Assembly: GCA_963662515.1 (NCBI GenBank) | Contig: OY759675.1 | Location: forward strand, 3,782,001-3,846,000 | Reading direction: 5' to 3' | DNA from: JAFGDI01 sp963662515 | Lineage (GTDB): Bacteria; Planctomycetota; Phycisphaerae; Sedimentisphaerales; SM23-30 | Length of the DNA stretch: 64,000 bases | Shown here: in pieces, positions 16,598 through 25,555 of the stretch | Position numbering within the stretch: position 1 is the stretch's first letter | Layout of the letters: each line of letters starts with the position of its first letter | The notes under the pieces: generated by a model | Told to the model about the DNA's origin: nothing | Databases searched by the model: none | What the model saw: the letters and a program-made list of their open reading frames with translations, nothing else | Program-made: the position numbers and the translations under genes

Positions 16598-17179
16598 ATG
16601 CCCAACCAACCCATAGCCGAACTATTCGCCCAGATCTCCGCCTTCATCATCGAAGCAGAGAAACTCAAAAATATCTACCGCCAGAGCAAGGTAGTCGGCC
16701 TCGACCGGCAGGAGAACTCCGCCGAGCATAGCTGGCAGGTCGCTCTACTGGCCCTGACCCTGGCCCCCTACAGCATTAACCCCATCGACGCTAATAAGGT
16801 CGTCCGCATGCTACTGATCCACGACCTGGTCGAGATCGACGCCGGCGATAAAATGATCTATTCCAAAGCCCACGACGATTTCGATAACGAGCTAAAAGCC
16901 GCTAAGCGTATTTTCGGACTGCTGCCCGAAACTATCCGGGACGAATATCTGGCCCTCTGGACCGAATTTGAGCTAAAGCAGACCAACGAATCCAAATTTG
17001 CCTACGCCATCGACCGCCTCATGCCCGTCATGCAAAACCTGCACAACCCGGCATACCAAACCTGGACCCACCACAACATTGCCAAAGAACAAGTCCTCAA
17101 AGTAAACGCCGCCATAGCCGAGGCTCATCCAGAGATATGGGAAATAGTCAAACAGCAGATTGACATCGCCTTCGAGTAG
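16598..17179 (+). CDS. HD-domain phosphohydrolase (YfbR/HDDC2-like)
   Basis: A 193-aa HD-superfamily metal phosphohydrolase similar to YfbR-type 5'-deoxynucleotidases and HDDC2. Metal ligands are visible as AEHSWQVALL, LLIHDLVEIDAGD (the HD pair) and the late aspartate in AYAIDRLMP. The ATG at 16598 is preferred to the upstream ATG at 16529, which lies inside the inverted repeat; AGG sits seven bases before 16598. Likely role: dNMP or nucleotide dephosphorylation in the cytoplasm. It is the last gene of the tyrS run and is followed by a cluster of hairpin repeats. Confidence 0.88.
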   Translation: MPNQPIAELFAQISAFIIEAEKLKNIYRQSKVVGLDRQENSAEHSWQVALLALTLAPYSINPIDANKVVRMLLIHDLVEIDAGDKMIYSKAHDDFDNELKAAKRIFGLLPETIRDEYLALWTEFELKQTNESKFAYAIDRLMPVMQNLHNPAYQTWTHHNIAKEQVLKVNAAIAEAHPEIWEIVKQQIDIAFE

Positions 17180-17180
17180 G

Positions 17181-17312
17181 ACAGGCATCCTGCCTGTCAC
17201 CCAGTTTGCCAACGCCGTTGGCAAACTGTACCGCAAATATCTTTCGACTTCGTCGAACTCAAGGGACAAGCAAGATGCTCGCCCTACCTGAATCACAAGC
17301 GAGACGCTTGTG
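17181..17312. repeat. Array of four different hairpin repeats
   Basis: Four dyads follow one another: ACAGGC/GCCTGT (17181-17197), a perfect 11-bp AGTTTGCCAAC stem (17203-17227), TTCGAC/GTCGAA (17243-17257) and CACAAGCG/CGCTTGTG (17294-17312). They fill the gap between the convergent HD and M56 genes. They look like REP-type palindromes; together they could also block transcription from both sides. Similar units recur near 47.6-47.8 kb. Confidence 0.8.
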
Positions 17313-17316
17313 CTAC

Positions 17317-20300
17317 TTATATTGGCATACCCACACAGTCATACGGGACATCGGATTCGAACATTATATCGGTGATAACAAAATCGCTGTCAATCTCACG
17401 AACCATTAACCGGAAGAGGCGATTGGTCTTGCCGGCCTTTAATTGACCAAAGCCGTCAATGGTACAATCGCTTTTAACTTTCCAGAAAATCCTTTGCAAC
17501 TGCATGTCATCTGACATAAACACATCACCACCGGCATCCTCAGGACGTTCTACCTGCTCATACAACTGCTTCAGGCGTTCAACTTTTTTGGGGTCGCTAA
17601 GCCAGCTACGCAATCTTTCGGCCCCTGCACTGCCGGGCAGACAGCCAGCCAGAGCTACATCATGTTTACCTGTAGCTATTGCTTCCAATATTGAGATCAT
17701 CAGCATATCAGGTCCGTTAAAACTCGCCATTCCCTTGCGGGCGGTTTTATAGTCTGCCAGTGCCTTATTCCAGCTATCGGCAGAGCTTCCGTAATCCTTA
17801 CCAAACATTTCTATCAAAGCCACACGCGCCACTGCCGCGGTCAGATCATCGCTATCACCCAGCTTACCCCAGATCGTCTCTGCTGCCCGAACATCACCTA
17901 TCCGCCCCAGTGCCCGCATTGCCAGCCGGACATCTTCGTTGTCTTTGCCTGCCTTGACAATATCCAGTAAAAGATCAACCGCTTTTATTGCCTCAATATT
18001 ACCCAGTCGCACAAGTGCTTCACGGCGAACCTTATCATCAACAGATTTCACCTGCTCAGTCAGAACTGTAATCTTTTCATTTATCGCTACCGAATTATAA
18101 TAACAGCTAATTTCACGCTGGAGCCAGCTTATATAGCCAGCTTCCCAACTGGATACTTTGGCCAGAACATCACTGGGCACATACTTTCTGCCGGGCTTGT
18201 CATCCAGACCATATTTGCCAGCAACGACCCTGATAGTTACCGGGCCATTGGCGGTGTCATAATATCTGTTCCCGGCAATAGTCGATACCTGCTGTAAGCC
18301 TGAGTCAAGATTGCCCAGCTCAAAATAACCATTTTCATCGGTATAAACATTACTCCATTGCCAATCGCCAATGAACCCATTAAAGAAACCTATGATACGC
18401 GAGTTAGCTATACCCTTACCATTCTCGTCCACAACATAACCAGTTAATACATGCTCTTTCTCCAGACTGATATCAAAATCAGTTATGCCGCCTTTGCCAT
18501 CGGGCACCAGTTTATATTCATTCAAAGTAAACTGACTGGAATCAATTGCTGAGGCCTCAATTTTATACACTTTATCAGAAAGCAAGCCACGCACTTCATA
18601 AACACCATCAGCATCAGTTGTCACCTGATTCATCCCGGAAAACAAAACCACAGCACCGGCAACCGGCTTACCCTGCCAGTCAAACACTCGCCCTTTCTGA
18701 CTCTCACCGCTGGACAAATTAATATCAATACCTTTAACATCGATACCGTCTGAGCTGGTCTGGACATCATTGCTCACCTTTATTCCACTTTTTGATGTGG
18801 CCGTCAAAGTATATTCCATGCCGGGCACTAAACCTACAAGGCTATACTTACCATCCTTATCACTTTTTGCAGATACCGTGCGATGAATATCCGTCCCCTG
18901 CTCATACAGAGTCATCGTTTCAATATTTACACTCTCAACCGGCTTGCCGTCAAGATATACAGTACCACTGACAGAAATCTGCTCTTTACCACCACTGGCT
19001 TTGATTTTCTCCAGGTCTGGCCAGGCCAGATAGCTTTTTCCTTCAATCTGATCAGAAACCGTTATACCAACTTTTGGGATATAATCAAATTCTTCCACTG
19101 CCATACTACGGTTATATATCACCGACTTAGCAACTACCGTCTCAATCTCATCCAGCATCTGCATAGTTTCGCCACTGCGTTGATAACTCTTGGCCTGCCG
19201 GGCAAACCACTTGCCATCAACCTTGATATAATCCGACCATTCATTTGACATGATCGGCTTTTCATCTTTTACCTGCATAAAAAGATTCAATAGTTTGAAG
19301 CCGTCATCCCACTGAACCGTAATAGACATGCGTTCTTTCTTACCTTCGACCTCGGCTGCGTAAAGATCGATCTCATGCAAACCCTCGGCATTAACCTTAT
19401 GTGCGACAGGCTTTAAATCCCACTTCATCTGCTCAACCAGAACACGCATATAATCAGCTGCGACCAACTCCGCTATCGGCGAGATGAACATCATGTCGCC
19501 CGGCCACCACTGATTTTGTTGTGTCATTACACCGTGCTGATATTGCACTTCAAATACATCTTCAGCCTTACTCTTAGTCGCATATCTACCCTGAATATGC
19601 CAACTTATTTTATCATTAACAATAATCCTTTCAGGATCAAGTCTATCATCAATTCTGACTGTCGTATAATCCCGCCAGCCGGTGGCTCTGTCCCACTTGA
19701 ACTTGATATTATACCTGTGATGCTCTGACTGATCTGAACCTTTTACAAATATTTCCCGGTCAGTAACAAACTCGCCATCCACCGTCTGCACCGCTTCCAT
19801 ATATTCAGCAATCTGCTTCTGCCAGAAATCTAAACTGTTGAAGTCAACAGCACTATCATCCACCTTCCGCTTAAACTTTATCACTACTCCATTATCCGGC
19901 ACAACGACAATCAGCATACCATTATCCAGATAACCAATCATATCATTTTCATTGGTATTACTGATTAATATCCGCTTGCCCTGGACTTTATATTTCACAT
20001 TGTAGGTATGCAGCTCATCACCCATCGCTTCCATCTGCGATTCACCGTTTGGCATGATCTCCAAATTGCACCATTTGACATTTCCGCCCAGCACTCCGTC
20101 ATCTTCAATCATTTCCCACATACCCAGCAGATCGGCAACCGTAAAATCGTCTTTACCAACGATTTCATCATAACTGCTATATACTTTTAAACCCAGCTCT
20201 CGTATAACCGCTTTAACAGCAGTCTTAACATCAGGCCTTAAAGAAACATTCTCAAAATCAACCCATTTATATTCCCTAACCTGAAACTGAAACTCTTTTA

Positions 20301-22857
20301 CATCATCTTCAGTAATGCCTTCATACCTATATTCGCTCATACGGACACCGTTCATCGTTGTTGAGCCTGTCTGCCCGCAATAATACACCTTACCATCTTT
20401 ACCCACTGCCGTCAATCTGCGAGGAAACTCTATCATAGAATCTGTAACATTAATACAAAGCTTACCATCTTTAATATACTTTTCACTGAACATAAATGAA
20501 TTACCAGCAACCCCCAGTGCCCCGCGACCATTATTTGCACTATAATTAGTAACCGTATTCCAGGGACCAGAAGCGATACCAATCGACACTGTAACTTTTT
20601 CGACATCCTCCTTCAAGTACGCAGTAATAACATTCTGCTCAATATCCTTCAGCATGCAACTTTCATTATCATAGCCGCCCATTATGGAAGATACTTTATA
20701 ATTCACATCTATATCATTCCCAAAACCATCAACACGATACATAAATTCATAAGGCACACCCTGAGAACCAATACCTTTGCCAAAAACCTTATCATTAACA
20801 ATATCACTCTCAGAACCATCTGGCTTCCACCATTTCTTACCCACACTGGGGTTCTCGCATACCCCCAGCAGCTCAACAGTAACGCCGTCACCTAAATCCG
20901 CAATAAATGGTTCATTACCATTTATTGCAGTAGCACTATCTTCTGCGGCAACATCCTTGAACTTTACATACTCACCCTCAGCAGTAAAAGTGAACTCCTG
21001 ATTCTTTATCACTTTATCCTTATCCCAGATCGTCGCTTCATATTTATAGCGAATTGTGATATTGCCATCATCACCAACCACCGGCTGGCTCCATTCAATA
21101 TCTTTGCGGGCAGTTATGTCACGGAAATTCTCATTGAAGAATTTCTTCACTAACTGCTTAACTGAATCAGCATCTCTGGCATCAATAATATTCTTAAATT
21201 TTACAAACTCGCCTTCAGCGGTAAAAGTAAACTCCTGATTGTTTATTATTTTATCCTTATCCCAGATCGTCGCTTCATATTTATAGCGAATGGTGATATT
21301 ACCATCATCACCAACCACCGGCTGGCCCCATTGAATATCTTTGCGGGCGGTAATATCGCGGAAATTCTGCTTGAAGAAGTCTTCGACAAAACCCTTGAGC
21401 TTGCCTTGCAATCCACTTTCGTCTGTGGCTTCTTTCTCCAGTTCAAAGTCGATTACCTTTTCAGTCTCACCGCCCAGTACTTTAGTTAAGAGAATATTTT
21501 CTGCGGTTTTGTAGCTGGTGGCTTTAGCTTGGATAAAGTGCTCCTCATACCAGGTCTTATAGCTATACTCTCCTTTTTCGTCGGTTAGGGCGGAGAAGAT
21601 GCCTTTGTTGTAATTTTCTATATCGCCTACTCGGGCGTTGGCTATTGGGGCACCTGTTACTGAATCAACTACTTTGCCTTTGATTGTGAATTCCGGATTG
21701 CCGGTGGCTCCTTTTGCCATGGGTAATATAATGGCGGCGGCGAGTATTATGGCCAGTATTCCTTTGCGTCCGACTTTGGCTGTGCCGGGTATGGGGCGAC
21801 TGAGTATGTGGCGGATACGGGCGGTCAGGGCGCTCTTTGACTCTACCACACCGATGAGTCGCAGGCTGAGCATAGGCCGGGACCATGCCAGTTTAGAGAC
21901 ATGAATGAGGGTTTCGGAGTAATCGTCGGCCCGGTCTTGCATGGATACCAGAACCGCTTCATCAACGGCCTGCTCGCGAATAGTTCTGATCCGGTCGTTA
22001 GCCAGCCAGAGCAGCGGATGCCAGAAGTAGAGGATCTGCAGGATAGTCTGGCAGAGGTTGAGCCAGAGGTCAGCCCGGCGAATATGCACCAGTTCATGAA
22101 GCAGCACCGCTTCTAGCTGGCTGTCGGAGAGTTTACTGGTCATATCAGCGGGAATGAGAATGACCGGACTGGTCAGGCCGCAGACAGACGGGCTGAGCGA
22201 ATTTGCCGACATGCCGAGCCGGACACTGCGCGAGATATTAAGCCGGGCTTTGGCCCTGAGTAATATCTCATAACAATGGTCATCACTGGGAGCGGCCTGA
22301 GCTATGAGACTGCGAACGAACCAATATCGCTGTAAGAGCAGGGCAAATAATATCAATACCACAATCGACCAGACCAGAAAGACCATAGCCTGCCAGCATA
22401 GTTCCGGCCCGGCATGTGCCGGGATACCCGGCTGGTCAACTATTGCCGGGCTGGGCGTTATCTCTGGCGTTGCCTGAGATGTAACGACCGGCTCTGGCGA
22501 TGGCTCAATGACCGCCGGTTCAATACTCAATTTGGCTGGAGGGTTATCTTGTGTTATTGCCGGGCCGGATAGGATGTTATTGCCGGGCATATCGGAAGCG
22601 ATCGGAGCGACAACTGTTTGTTCCGGAAGTTGGAGCCAATAGAACGGACTCCAGGGCACAGCAACGCCCACTGGCAATACCAGCTTGACCAGTACCAGCA
22701 GCCAGAGTGCATAGCGAACCACCGCCCGCACCCGCTGTTTCATTACCCGGTCGGCGATAAGGAGTAGTATAATAAGGATACTCGACTGAAGCAGCATGAC
22801 CAACCCGCAGTCAACATACCATGCACCTATTCTATTGATAAACTCAACTGTATTCAT
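17317..22857 (-). CDS. Giant BlaR1/MecR1-like M56 metallopeptidase receptor with carboxypeptidase-regulatory and HEAT-like modules
   Basis: An 1846-aa membrane receptor. Residues 1-380 form the BlaR1/MecR1 antirepressor module: about four membrane helices and a cytoplasmic zinc protease with HELVH at 254-258. The long region that follows has a carboxypeptidase-regulatory-like domain (about 392-475), two nearly identical 70-residue modules (488-557 and 567-636), a lipocalin-like domain (about 900-1000), a lipoprotein-sorting-like beta region (about 1005-1330), three more carboxypeptidase-regulatory folds (about 1350-1600) and HEAT-like repeats (about 1650-1770). In the Bla/Mec systems, ligand binding activates the protease, which inactivates the repressor; the BlaI-like gene upstream fits this. 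There is no penicillin-binding sensor domain, so the signal is probably not a beta-lactam. Base composition differs between the N-terminal third and the rest. Confidence 0.85.
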   Translation of the reverse strand: MNTVEFINRIGAWYVDCGLVMLLQSSILIILLLIADRVMKQRVRAVVRYALWLLVLVKLVLPVGVAVPWSPFYWLQLPEQTVVAPIASDMPGNNILSGPAITQDNPPAKLSIEPAVIEPSPEPVVTSQATPEITPSPAIVDQPGIPAHAGPELCWQAMVFLVWSIVVLILFALLLQRYWFVRSLIAQAAPSDDHCYEILLRAKARLNISRSVRLGMSANSLSPSVCGLTSPVILIPADMTSKLSDSQLEAVLLHELVHIRRADLWLNLCQTILQILYFWHPLLWLANDRIRTIREQAVDEAVLVSMQDRADDYSETLIHVSKLAWSRPMLSLRLIGVVESKSALTARIRHILSRPIPGTAKVGRKGILAIILAAAIILPMAKGATGNPEFTIKGKVVDSVTGAPIANARVGDIENYNKGIFSALTDEKGEYSYKTWYEEHFIQAKATSYKTAENILLTKVLGGETEKVIDFELEKEATDESGLQGKLKGFVEDFFKQNFRDITARKDIQWGQPVVGDDGNITIRYKYEATIWDKDKIINNQEFTFTAEGEFVKFKNIIDARDADSVKQLVKKFFNENFRDITARKDIEWSQPVVGDDGNITIRYKYEATIWDKDKVIKNQEFTFTAEGEYVKFKDVAAEDSATAINGNEPFIADLGDGVTVELLGVCENPSVGKKWWKPDGSESDIVNDKVFGKGIGSQGVPYEFMYRVDGFGNDIDVNYKVSSIMGGYDNESCMLKDIEQNVITAYLKEDVEKVTVSIGIASGPWNTVTNYSANNGRGALGVAGNSFMFSEKYIKDGKLCINVTDSMIEFPRRLTAVGKDGKVYYCGQTGSTTMNGVRMSEYRYEGITEDDVKEFQFQVREYKWVDFENVSLRPDVKTAVKAVIRELGLKVYSSYDEIVGKDDFTVADLLGMWEMIEDDGVLGGNVKWCNLEIMPNGESQMEAMGDELHTYNVKYKVQGKRILISNTNENDMIGYLDNGMLIVVVPDNGVVIKFKRKVDDSAVDFNSLDFWQKQIAEYMEAVQTVDGEFVTDREIFVKGSDQSEHHRYNIKFKWDRATGWRDYTTVRIDDRLDPERIIVNDKISWHIQGRYATKSKAEDVFEVQYQHGVMTQQNQWWPGDMMFISPIAELVAADYMRVLVEQMKWDLKPVAHKVNAEGLHEIDLYAAEVEGKKERMSITVQWDDGFKLLNLFMQVKDEKPIMSNEWSDYIKVDGKWFARQAKSYQRSGETMQMLDEIETVVAKSVIYNRSMAVEEFDYIPKVGITVSDQIEGKSYLAWPDLEKIKASGGKEQISVSGTVYLDGKPVESVNIETMTLYEQGTDIHRTVSAKSDKDGKYSLVGLVPGMEYTLTATSKSGIKVSNDVQTSSDGIDVKGIDINLSSGESQKGRVFDWQGKPVAGAVVLFSGMNQVTTDADGVYEVRGLLSDKVYKIEASAIDSSQFTLNEYKLVPDGKGGITDFDISLEKEHVLTGYVVDENGKGIANSRIIGFFNGFIGDWQWSNVYTDENGYFELGNLDSGLQQVSTIAGNRYYDTANGPVTIRVVAGKYGLDDKPGRKYVPSDVLAKVSSWEAGYISWLQREISCYYNSVAINEKITVLTEQVKSVDDKVRREALVRLGNIEAIKAVDLLLDIVKAGKDNEDVRLAMRALGRIGDVRAAETIWGKLGDSDDLTAAVARVALIEMFGKDYGSSADSWNKALADYKTARKGMASFNGPDMLMISILEAIATGKHDVALAGCLPGSAGAERLRSWLSDPKKVERLKQLYEQVERPEDAGGDVFMSDDMQLQRIFWKVKSDCTIDGFGQLKAGKTNRLFRLMVREIDSDFVITDIMFESDVPYDCVGMPI
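20950..21396 (-). repeat. Tandem duplication of a 79-codon module inside the M56 receptor gene
   Basis: Two copies, 21187-21396 and 20950-21159, with a 237-bp period. Protein stretches such as RDITARKDI and GDDGNITIRYKYEATIWDKD are identical or nearly so, and long DNA runs match, which points to recent duplication. Confidence 0.92.
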
Positions 22858-22905
22858 ATTTGTACCTCAATTTTATTGTGTTCGCTTCGCTCACGACTTT
22901 ATTAA

Positions 22906-22944
22906 CCGGATAAATCCGGGACTCTGAAGGCAGGCTTTGCCTGC
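22906..22944. repeat. Two small hairpins between the repressor and receptor genes
   Basis: CCGGAT/ATCCGG (22906-22919) and GCAGGC/GCCTGC (22930-22944) lie in the 102-base gap between the BlaI-like stop and the M56 receptor start. They could lower receptor expression relative to the repressor, or be interspersed repeats. Confidence 0.6.
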
Positions 22945-22959
22945 TAAAATATGGGCTAA

Positions 22960-23364
22960 CTACTTCCTGTTTTTTCGGGCTTTGATCATTCGTTCCAATT
23001 CTTCGAAATCTGCTGCGGTCATGCCTTCTTCCTGAAGCAAAAATTGCATCATGGGCGTTAGCATACCGTTGAACGCCCGCTTGACCGTACGCATAACCTC
23101 GCCCTTTTGTGCCTCTTCCCGCGATATCGCCGAACGATACAAATGCAAGCTCCGAACTTTCTCCACTTGTAGCAACCCTTTTTTCACCATGCGGTCCATC
23201 ATCGTCTTAACTGTAGTATAAGCCCAACCCCTGGACGCGGTAAGCCGCTCGGTAACCTCCGGGGCAGTAATAAGCTCCTTATCCCAGACCACCTCCAGGA
23301 TCGCCCACTCACTGTCGAACAACTCATTTTCCTGACAGACAGATTCTTTTTTCGACTGTTTCAT
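22960..23364 (-). CDS. BlaI/MecI-family transcriptional repressor
   Basis: A 134-aa winged-helix repressor. The N-terminal DNA-binding domain has the family's LFDSEWAILEVVW start, the recognition helix around TTVKTMMDRMVKKG and a wing, followed by a helical dimerisation tail. In BlaI/MecI systems the repressor is inactivated after the M56 receptor is triggered. The start at 23364 is chosen over 23391 because AAGGA lies nine bases upstream. The receptor gene follows 102 bases downstream on the same strand. Two matching operator-like dyads lie just upstream at 23394-23426, so autoregulation is likely. Confidence 0.93.
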   Translation of the reverse strand: MKQSKKESVCQENELFDSEWAILEVVWDKELITAPEVTERLTASRGWAYTTVKTMMDRMVKKGLLQVEKVRSLHLYRSAISREEAQKGEVMRTVKRAFNGMLTPMMQFLLQEEGMTAADFEELERMIKARKNRK

Positions 23365-23393
23365 ATTTTTTATCCTTATACAATACATCAAAC

Positions 23394-23426
23394 TACTACA
23401 GTAAATATACCTCTACTACAGTAGAG
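23394..23426. promoter_or_regulatory. Paired operator-like dyads upstream of the BlaI-type repressor
   Basis: The core TACTACAGTA (TACT-AC-AGTA) occurs twice, at 23394-23403 and 23414-23423, exactly 20 bp apart, about two helical turns on one DNA face. The second is extended to a 16-base dyad, CTCTACT-AC-AGTAGAG (23411-23426). Known BlaI/MecI operators share a TACA/TGTA-type dyad, so these fit repressor dimer sites controlling the repressor-receptor operon. Confidence 0.75.
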
Positions 23427-23486
23427 TTGTCAAATAAATATATTCAAAAAAATAAAATCATCATAAATTTCAGGGGCTAATCAAAC

Positions 23487-24548
23487 TCAATCCTCGATAT
23501 CCATACGGGCGAGATTGTTTCGGGCGATAGCTATGGCTTTCTGCAGTCGGTCGGCCAGAAGTTCCCGGGAGGGCAGGATAGTGAAATAATCGGCCACTTT
23601 AATATTGCTTTTGTGTAATTGGAGAAGTTCGATATGCTCTGGATTCTTCCCGGCACAAAGAATAAGACCAACTGGCGGGTTTTCACCTTCACAACTCTCA
23701 TACTTTTCCAGATACCCCAGGTACAACTCCATTTCACCCTTGTAGGCAGCATCAAATTCACCGATCTTGAGATCGATCGCCACCAGCGACCGCAAGCGAC
23801 GATGATAAAATAGCAGGTCAATATAGTAATCACGATCATCGACCGTAATGCGTTTTTGCCGGGCTAAAAAGGCAAAATCGTTTCCCAGCTCGATAATGAA
23901 CCGTTGCAACTCTGCTATGATCGCCGATTCCAGATCCTTTTCACAATATGTATCTTTAAGGTCAAGAAAATCCAGAAAATATGGATCACGAAAGACCTTA
24001 TCCGGCGTGAGCATGTCGCTTTCTTTTAACTGCTGCAACTCCTGCCTGATTGTCTCCTGCGGCTTTTTACTTATGGCCGTTCGCTCATATAACATAGACT
24101 GGATCCGCTCTTGGAGTATCCGCGTACTCCATTTCTCGAGACGACACATTTCAATATAAAAATCCCGTTTAAGCTGGTCATCAATACCTATTATCTGTCG
24201 CAAATGAGTCCAACTTAATTGTGCACGCACTGCGTTCACTATCTGCTCTTGGGAAAAGATCTCCGCAAAACGCAAACAGTGATGTAACTGCCGTTTACTC
24301 CAGCCCTTACCATACTCCTGAGTAAGCTTGCGACTTAGTGTTTCAACGATCTGTTTGCCATACTCGGCTCGCTTATTGAGGAGTATCTCATCATTGATGC
24401 GTTTACCGATCTGCCAATAGAGCATTGTCATAGTTGAATTTACAACTACAGCAACTTGCTTGCGGCTCTGCTCGATTAAAGTCCTGATCTCGCTAAAGAA
24501 TGTCCCATCTCCCGTGGTAACAACAATATCATTATCTGCCTTTTTCAT
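23487..24548 (-). CDS. DUF1016 / YhcG-family PD-(D/E)XK nuclease
   Basis: A 353-aa protein with the DUF1016 layout: an N-terminal helical domain (VNSTMTMLYWQIGKRI, then QLSWTHLRQIIG) and a C-terminal PD-(D/E)XK-like nuclease domain with DYYIDLLFYHRRLRSLVAID followed by LKIGEF. YhcG-type proteins are linked with restriction-modification accessory functions and mobile DNA; the exact role is unproven. The start at 24548 is chosen because GGCAGG lies just before that ATG. It sits alone next to tRNA-Gly, a typical integration point, without other mobile-element genes. Composition looks like its neighbours. Confidence 0.9.
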   Translation of the reverse strand: MKKADNDIVVTTGDGTFFSEIRTLIEQSRKQVAVVVNSTMTMLYWQIGKRINDEILLNKRAEYGKQIVETLSRKLTQEYGKGWSKRQLHHCLRFAEIFSQEQIVNAVRAQLSWTHLRQIIGIDDQLKRDFYIEMCRLEKWSTRILQERIQSMLYERTAISKKPQETIRQELQQLKESDMLTPDKVFRDPYFLDFLDLKDTYCEKDLESAIIAELQRFIIELGNDFAFLARQKRITVDDRDYYIDLLFYHRRLRSLVAIDLKIGEFDAAYKGEMELYLGYLEKYESCEGENPPVGLILCAGKNPEHIELLQLHKSNIKVADYFTILPSRELLADRLQKAIAIARNNLARMDIED

Positions 24549-24637
24549 AACCTGCCCCAATTTGTTGGTTATTAATAAAAACATACCCCGTCAGATACAT
24601 AAAGGAAAAGAACCAAAAAAGATACAAAATAGAAGAA

Positions 24638-24708
24638 AGCGGGTGATCGGAATCGAACCGACATGGCCAGCTTGGAAGGCTGGAGCTTTACCACTAAGCT
24701 ACACCCGC
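24638..24708 (-). tRNA. tRNA-Gly (anticodon TCC)
   Basis: The minus strand reads as a complete cloverleaf: acceptor stem GCGGGTG/CACCCGC, D-arm TAGCTTAGTGGTAAAGCT, anticodon stem CCAGC/GCTGG with loop CTTCCAA (anticodon TCC), and a T-arm containing GGTTCGATTCC. The discriminator base is T and CCA is not encoded. Confidence 0.97.
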
Positions 24709-24825
24709 AGTTATGCGATAGACAGAATAAGATACACGCTATGGACCGGTAAGTCAAGCTCAAAAAACGCTTTTAATACTACCGGCATAACCTTTTACAC
24801 TCTCATTAACTACTAATGCCGCCCC

Positions 24826-24859
24826 AAAAAAAATATGGTGACCAACAAGGCCACCATAT
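24826..24859 (-). terminator. Rho-independent terminator (minus strand)
   Basis: Read on the minus strand, ATATGGTG and CACCATAT (24859-24833) form a perfect 8-bp stem followed by a run of eight T. It lies about 120 bases after the DUF2617 gene and ahead of tRNA-Gly, so it should end the DUF2617 transcript. Confidence 0.8.
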
Positions 24860-24982
24860 CAGAAAGGAATTCATTATGGCTTATCTAATGCTCACAAGTA
24901 TTTTTTATTTAACAGCACAATAACTCTTTATGAATTAAATATTTAAATCATTGTTAACAAGACCGCAGACACCATCATCGCA

Positions 24983-25555
24983 TCATTTTTTCATACTGAA
25001 CAATGATTGTGACTTTAATATCGTTCGCTGCTCTGGGAAAGCATGGAACGCATATATGTGCAATTCTTCCCAATGGGCCTCATAGTCAATAAAAGTGAAC
25101 GGCGACAGACCATTCGTAGCTACATTATTCTGGAACGGAACATATATGCCCCGTTTGCGAGCCACTCGCAGCAGATCATTGTGCGTCTTGGCGTAAACAC
25201 TCTCGCCCATCTGCTCTGCCAAAAAACTCATCATATATATATTCTGCTGGTCGGCCCACTTACACTGATACTTGCGATTGCCCACAAACGGCATACGACG
25301 GACCAGACCACGCGCAGGCAACATCTGGTCATGACGACAAACATTCTCGCAAAGTGTGTGATCGTCATTGGTTACACTTACTACATGGCTACAGCCAGTT
25401 ACCCAGATATTTACCTCATAATCACCCTGGTAAAATCTCTGGCTCCGGCAAATCTCAAATAACTCCGGATGCAAGGGACGACGAAAAACATTAAAATCAA
25501 CAGTCTCGACCGACTGAAATTGCTCCACATCAAATTGTCTTATTTTATCACTCAT
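24983..25555 (-). CDS. DUF2617 family protein
   Basis: A 190-aa protein of unknown function. I match it to DUF2617, a family I know from planctomycetes, by the RRPLHPELFE start, the GDYEVNIWVTGCSHVVSV strand pair and the C-terminal FHAFPEQRTILKSQSLF signature. No signal peptide, membrane helix or clear catalytic motif is seen. The ATG at 25555 is preferred to the one at 25675 because the extra N-terminus looks like random translation; neither has a good ribosome site. Terminated at 24826-24859. Confidence 0.72.
   Translation of the reverse strand: MSDKIRQFDVEQFQSVETVDFNVFRRPLHPELFEICRSQRFYQGDYEVNIWVTGCSHVVSVTNDDHTLCENVCRHDQMLPARGLVRRMPFVGNRKYQCKWADQQNIYMMSFLAEQMGESVYAKTHNDLLRVARKRGIYVPFQNNVATNGLSPFTFIDYEAHWEELHIYAFHAFPEQRTILKSQSLFSMKK

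Noticed and set aside
24460..24816. 118-codon plus-strand frame containing RVIGIEPTWPAWKAGALPLSYTR-like text
   Set aside because: This is translation through the tRNA-Gly gene on the opposite strand, a well-known artefact in annotated genomes. The 63-codon frame at 24572-24763 on the minus strand is the same artefact.
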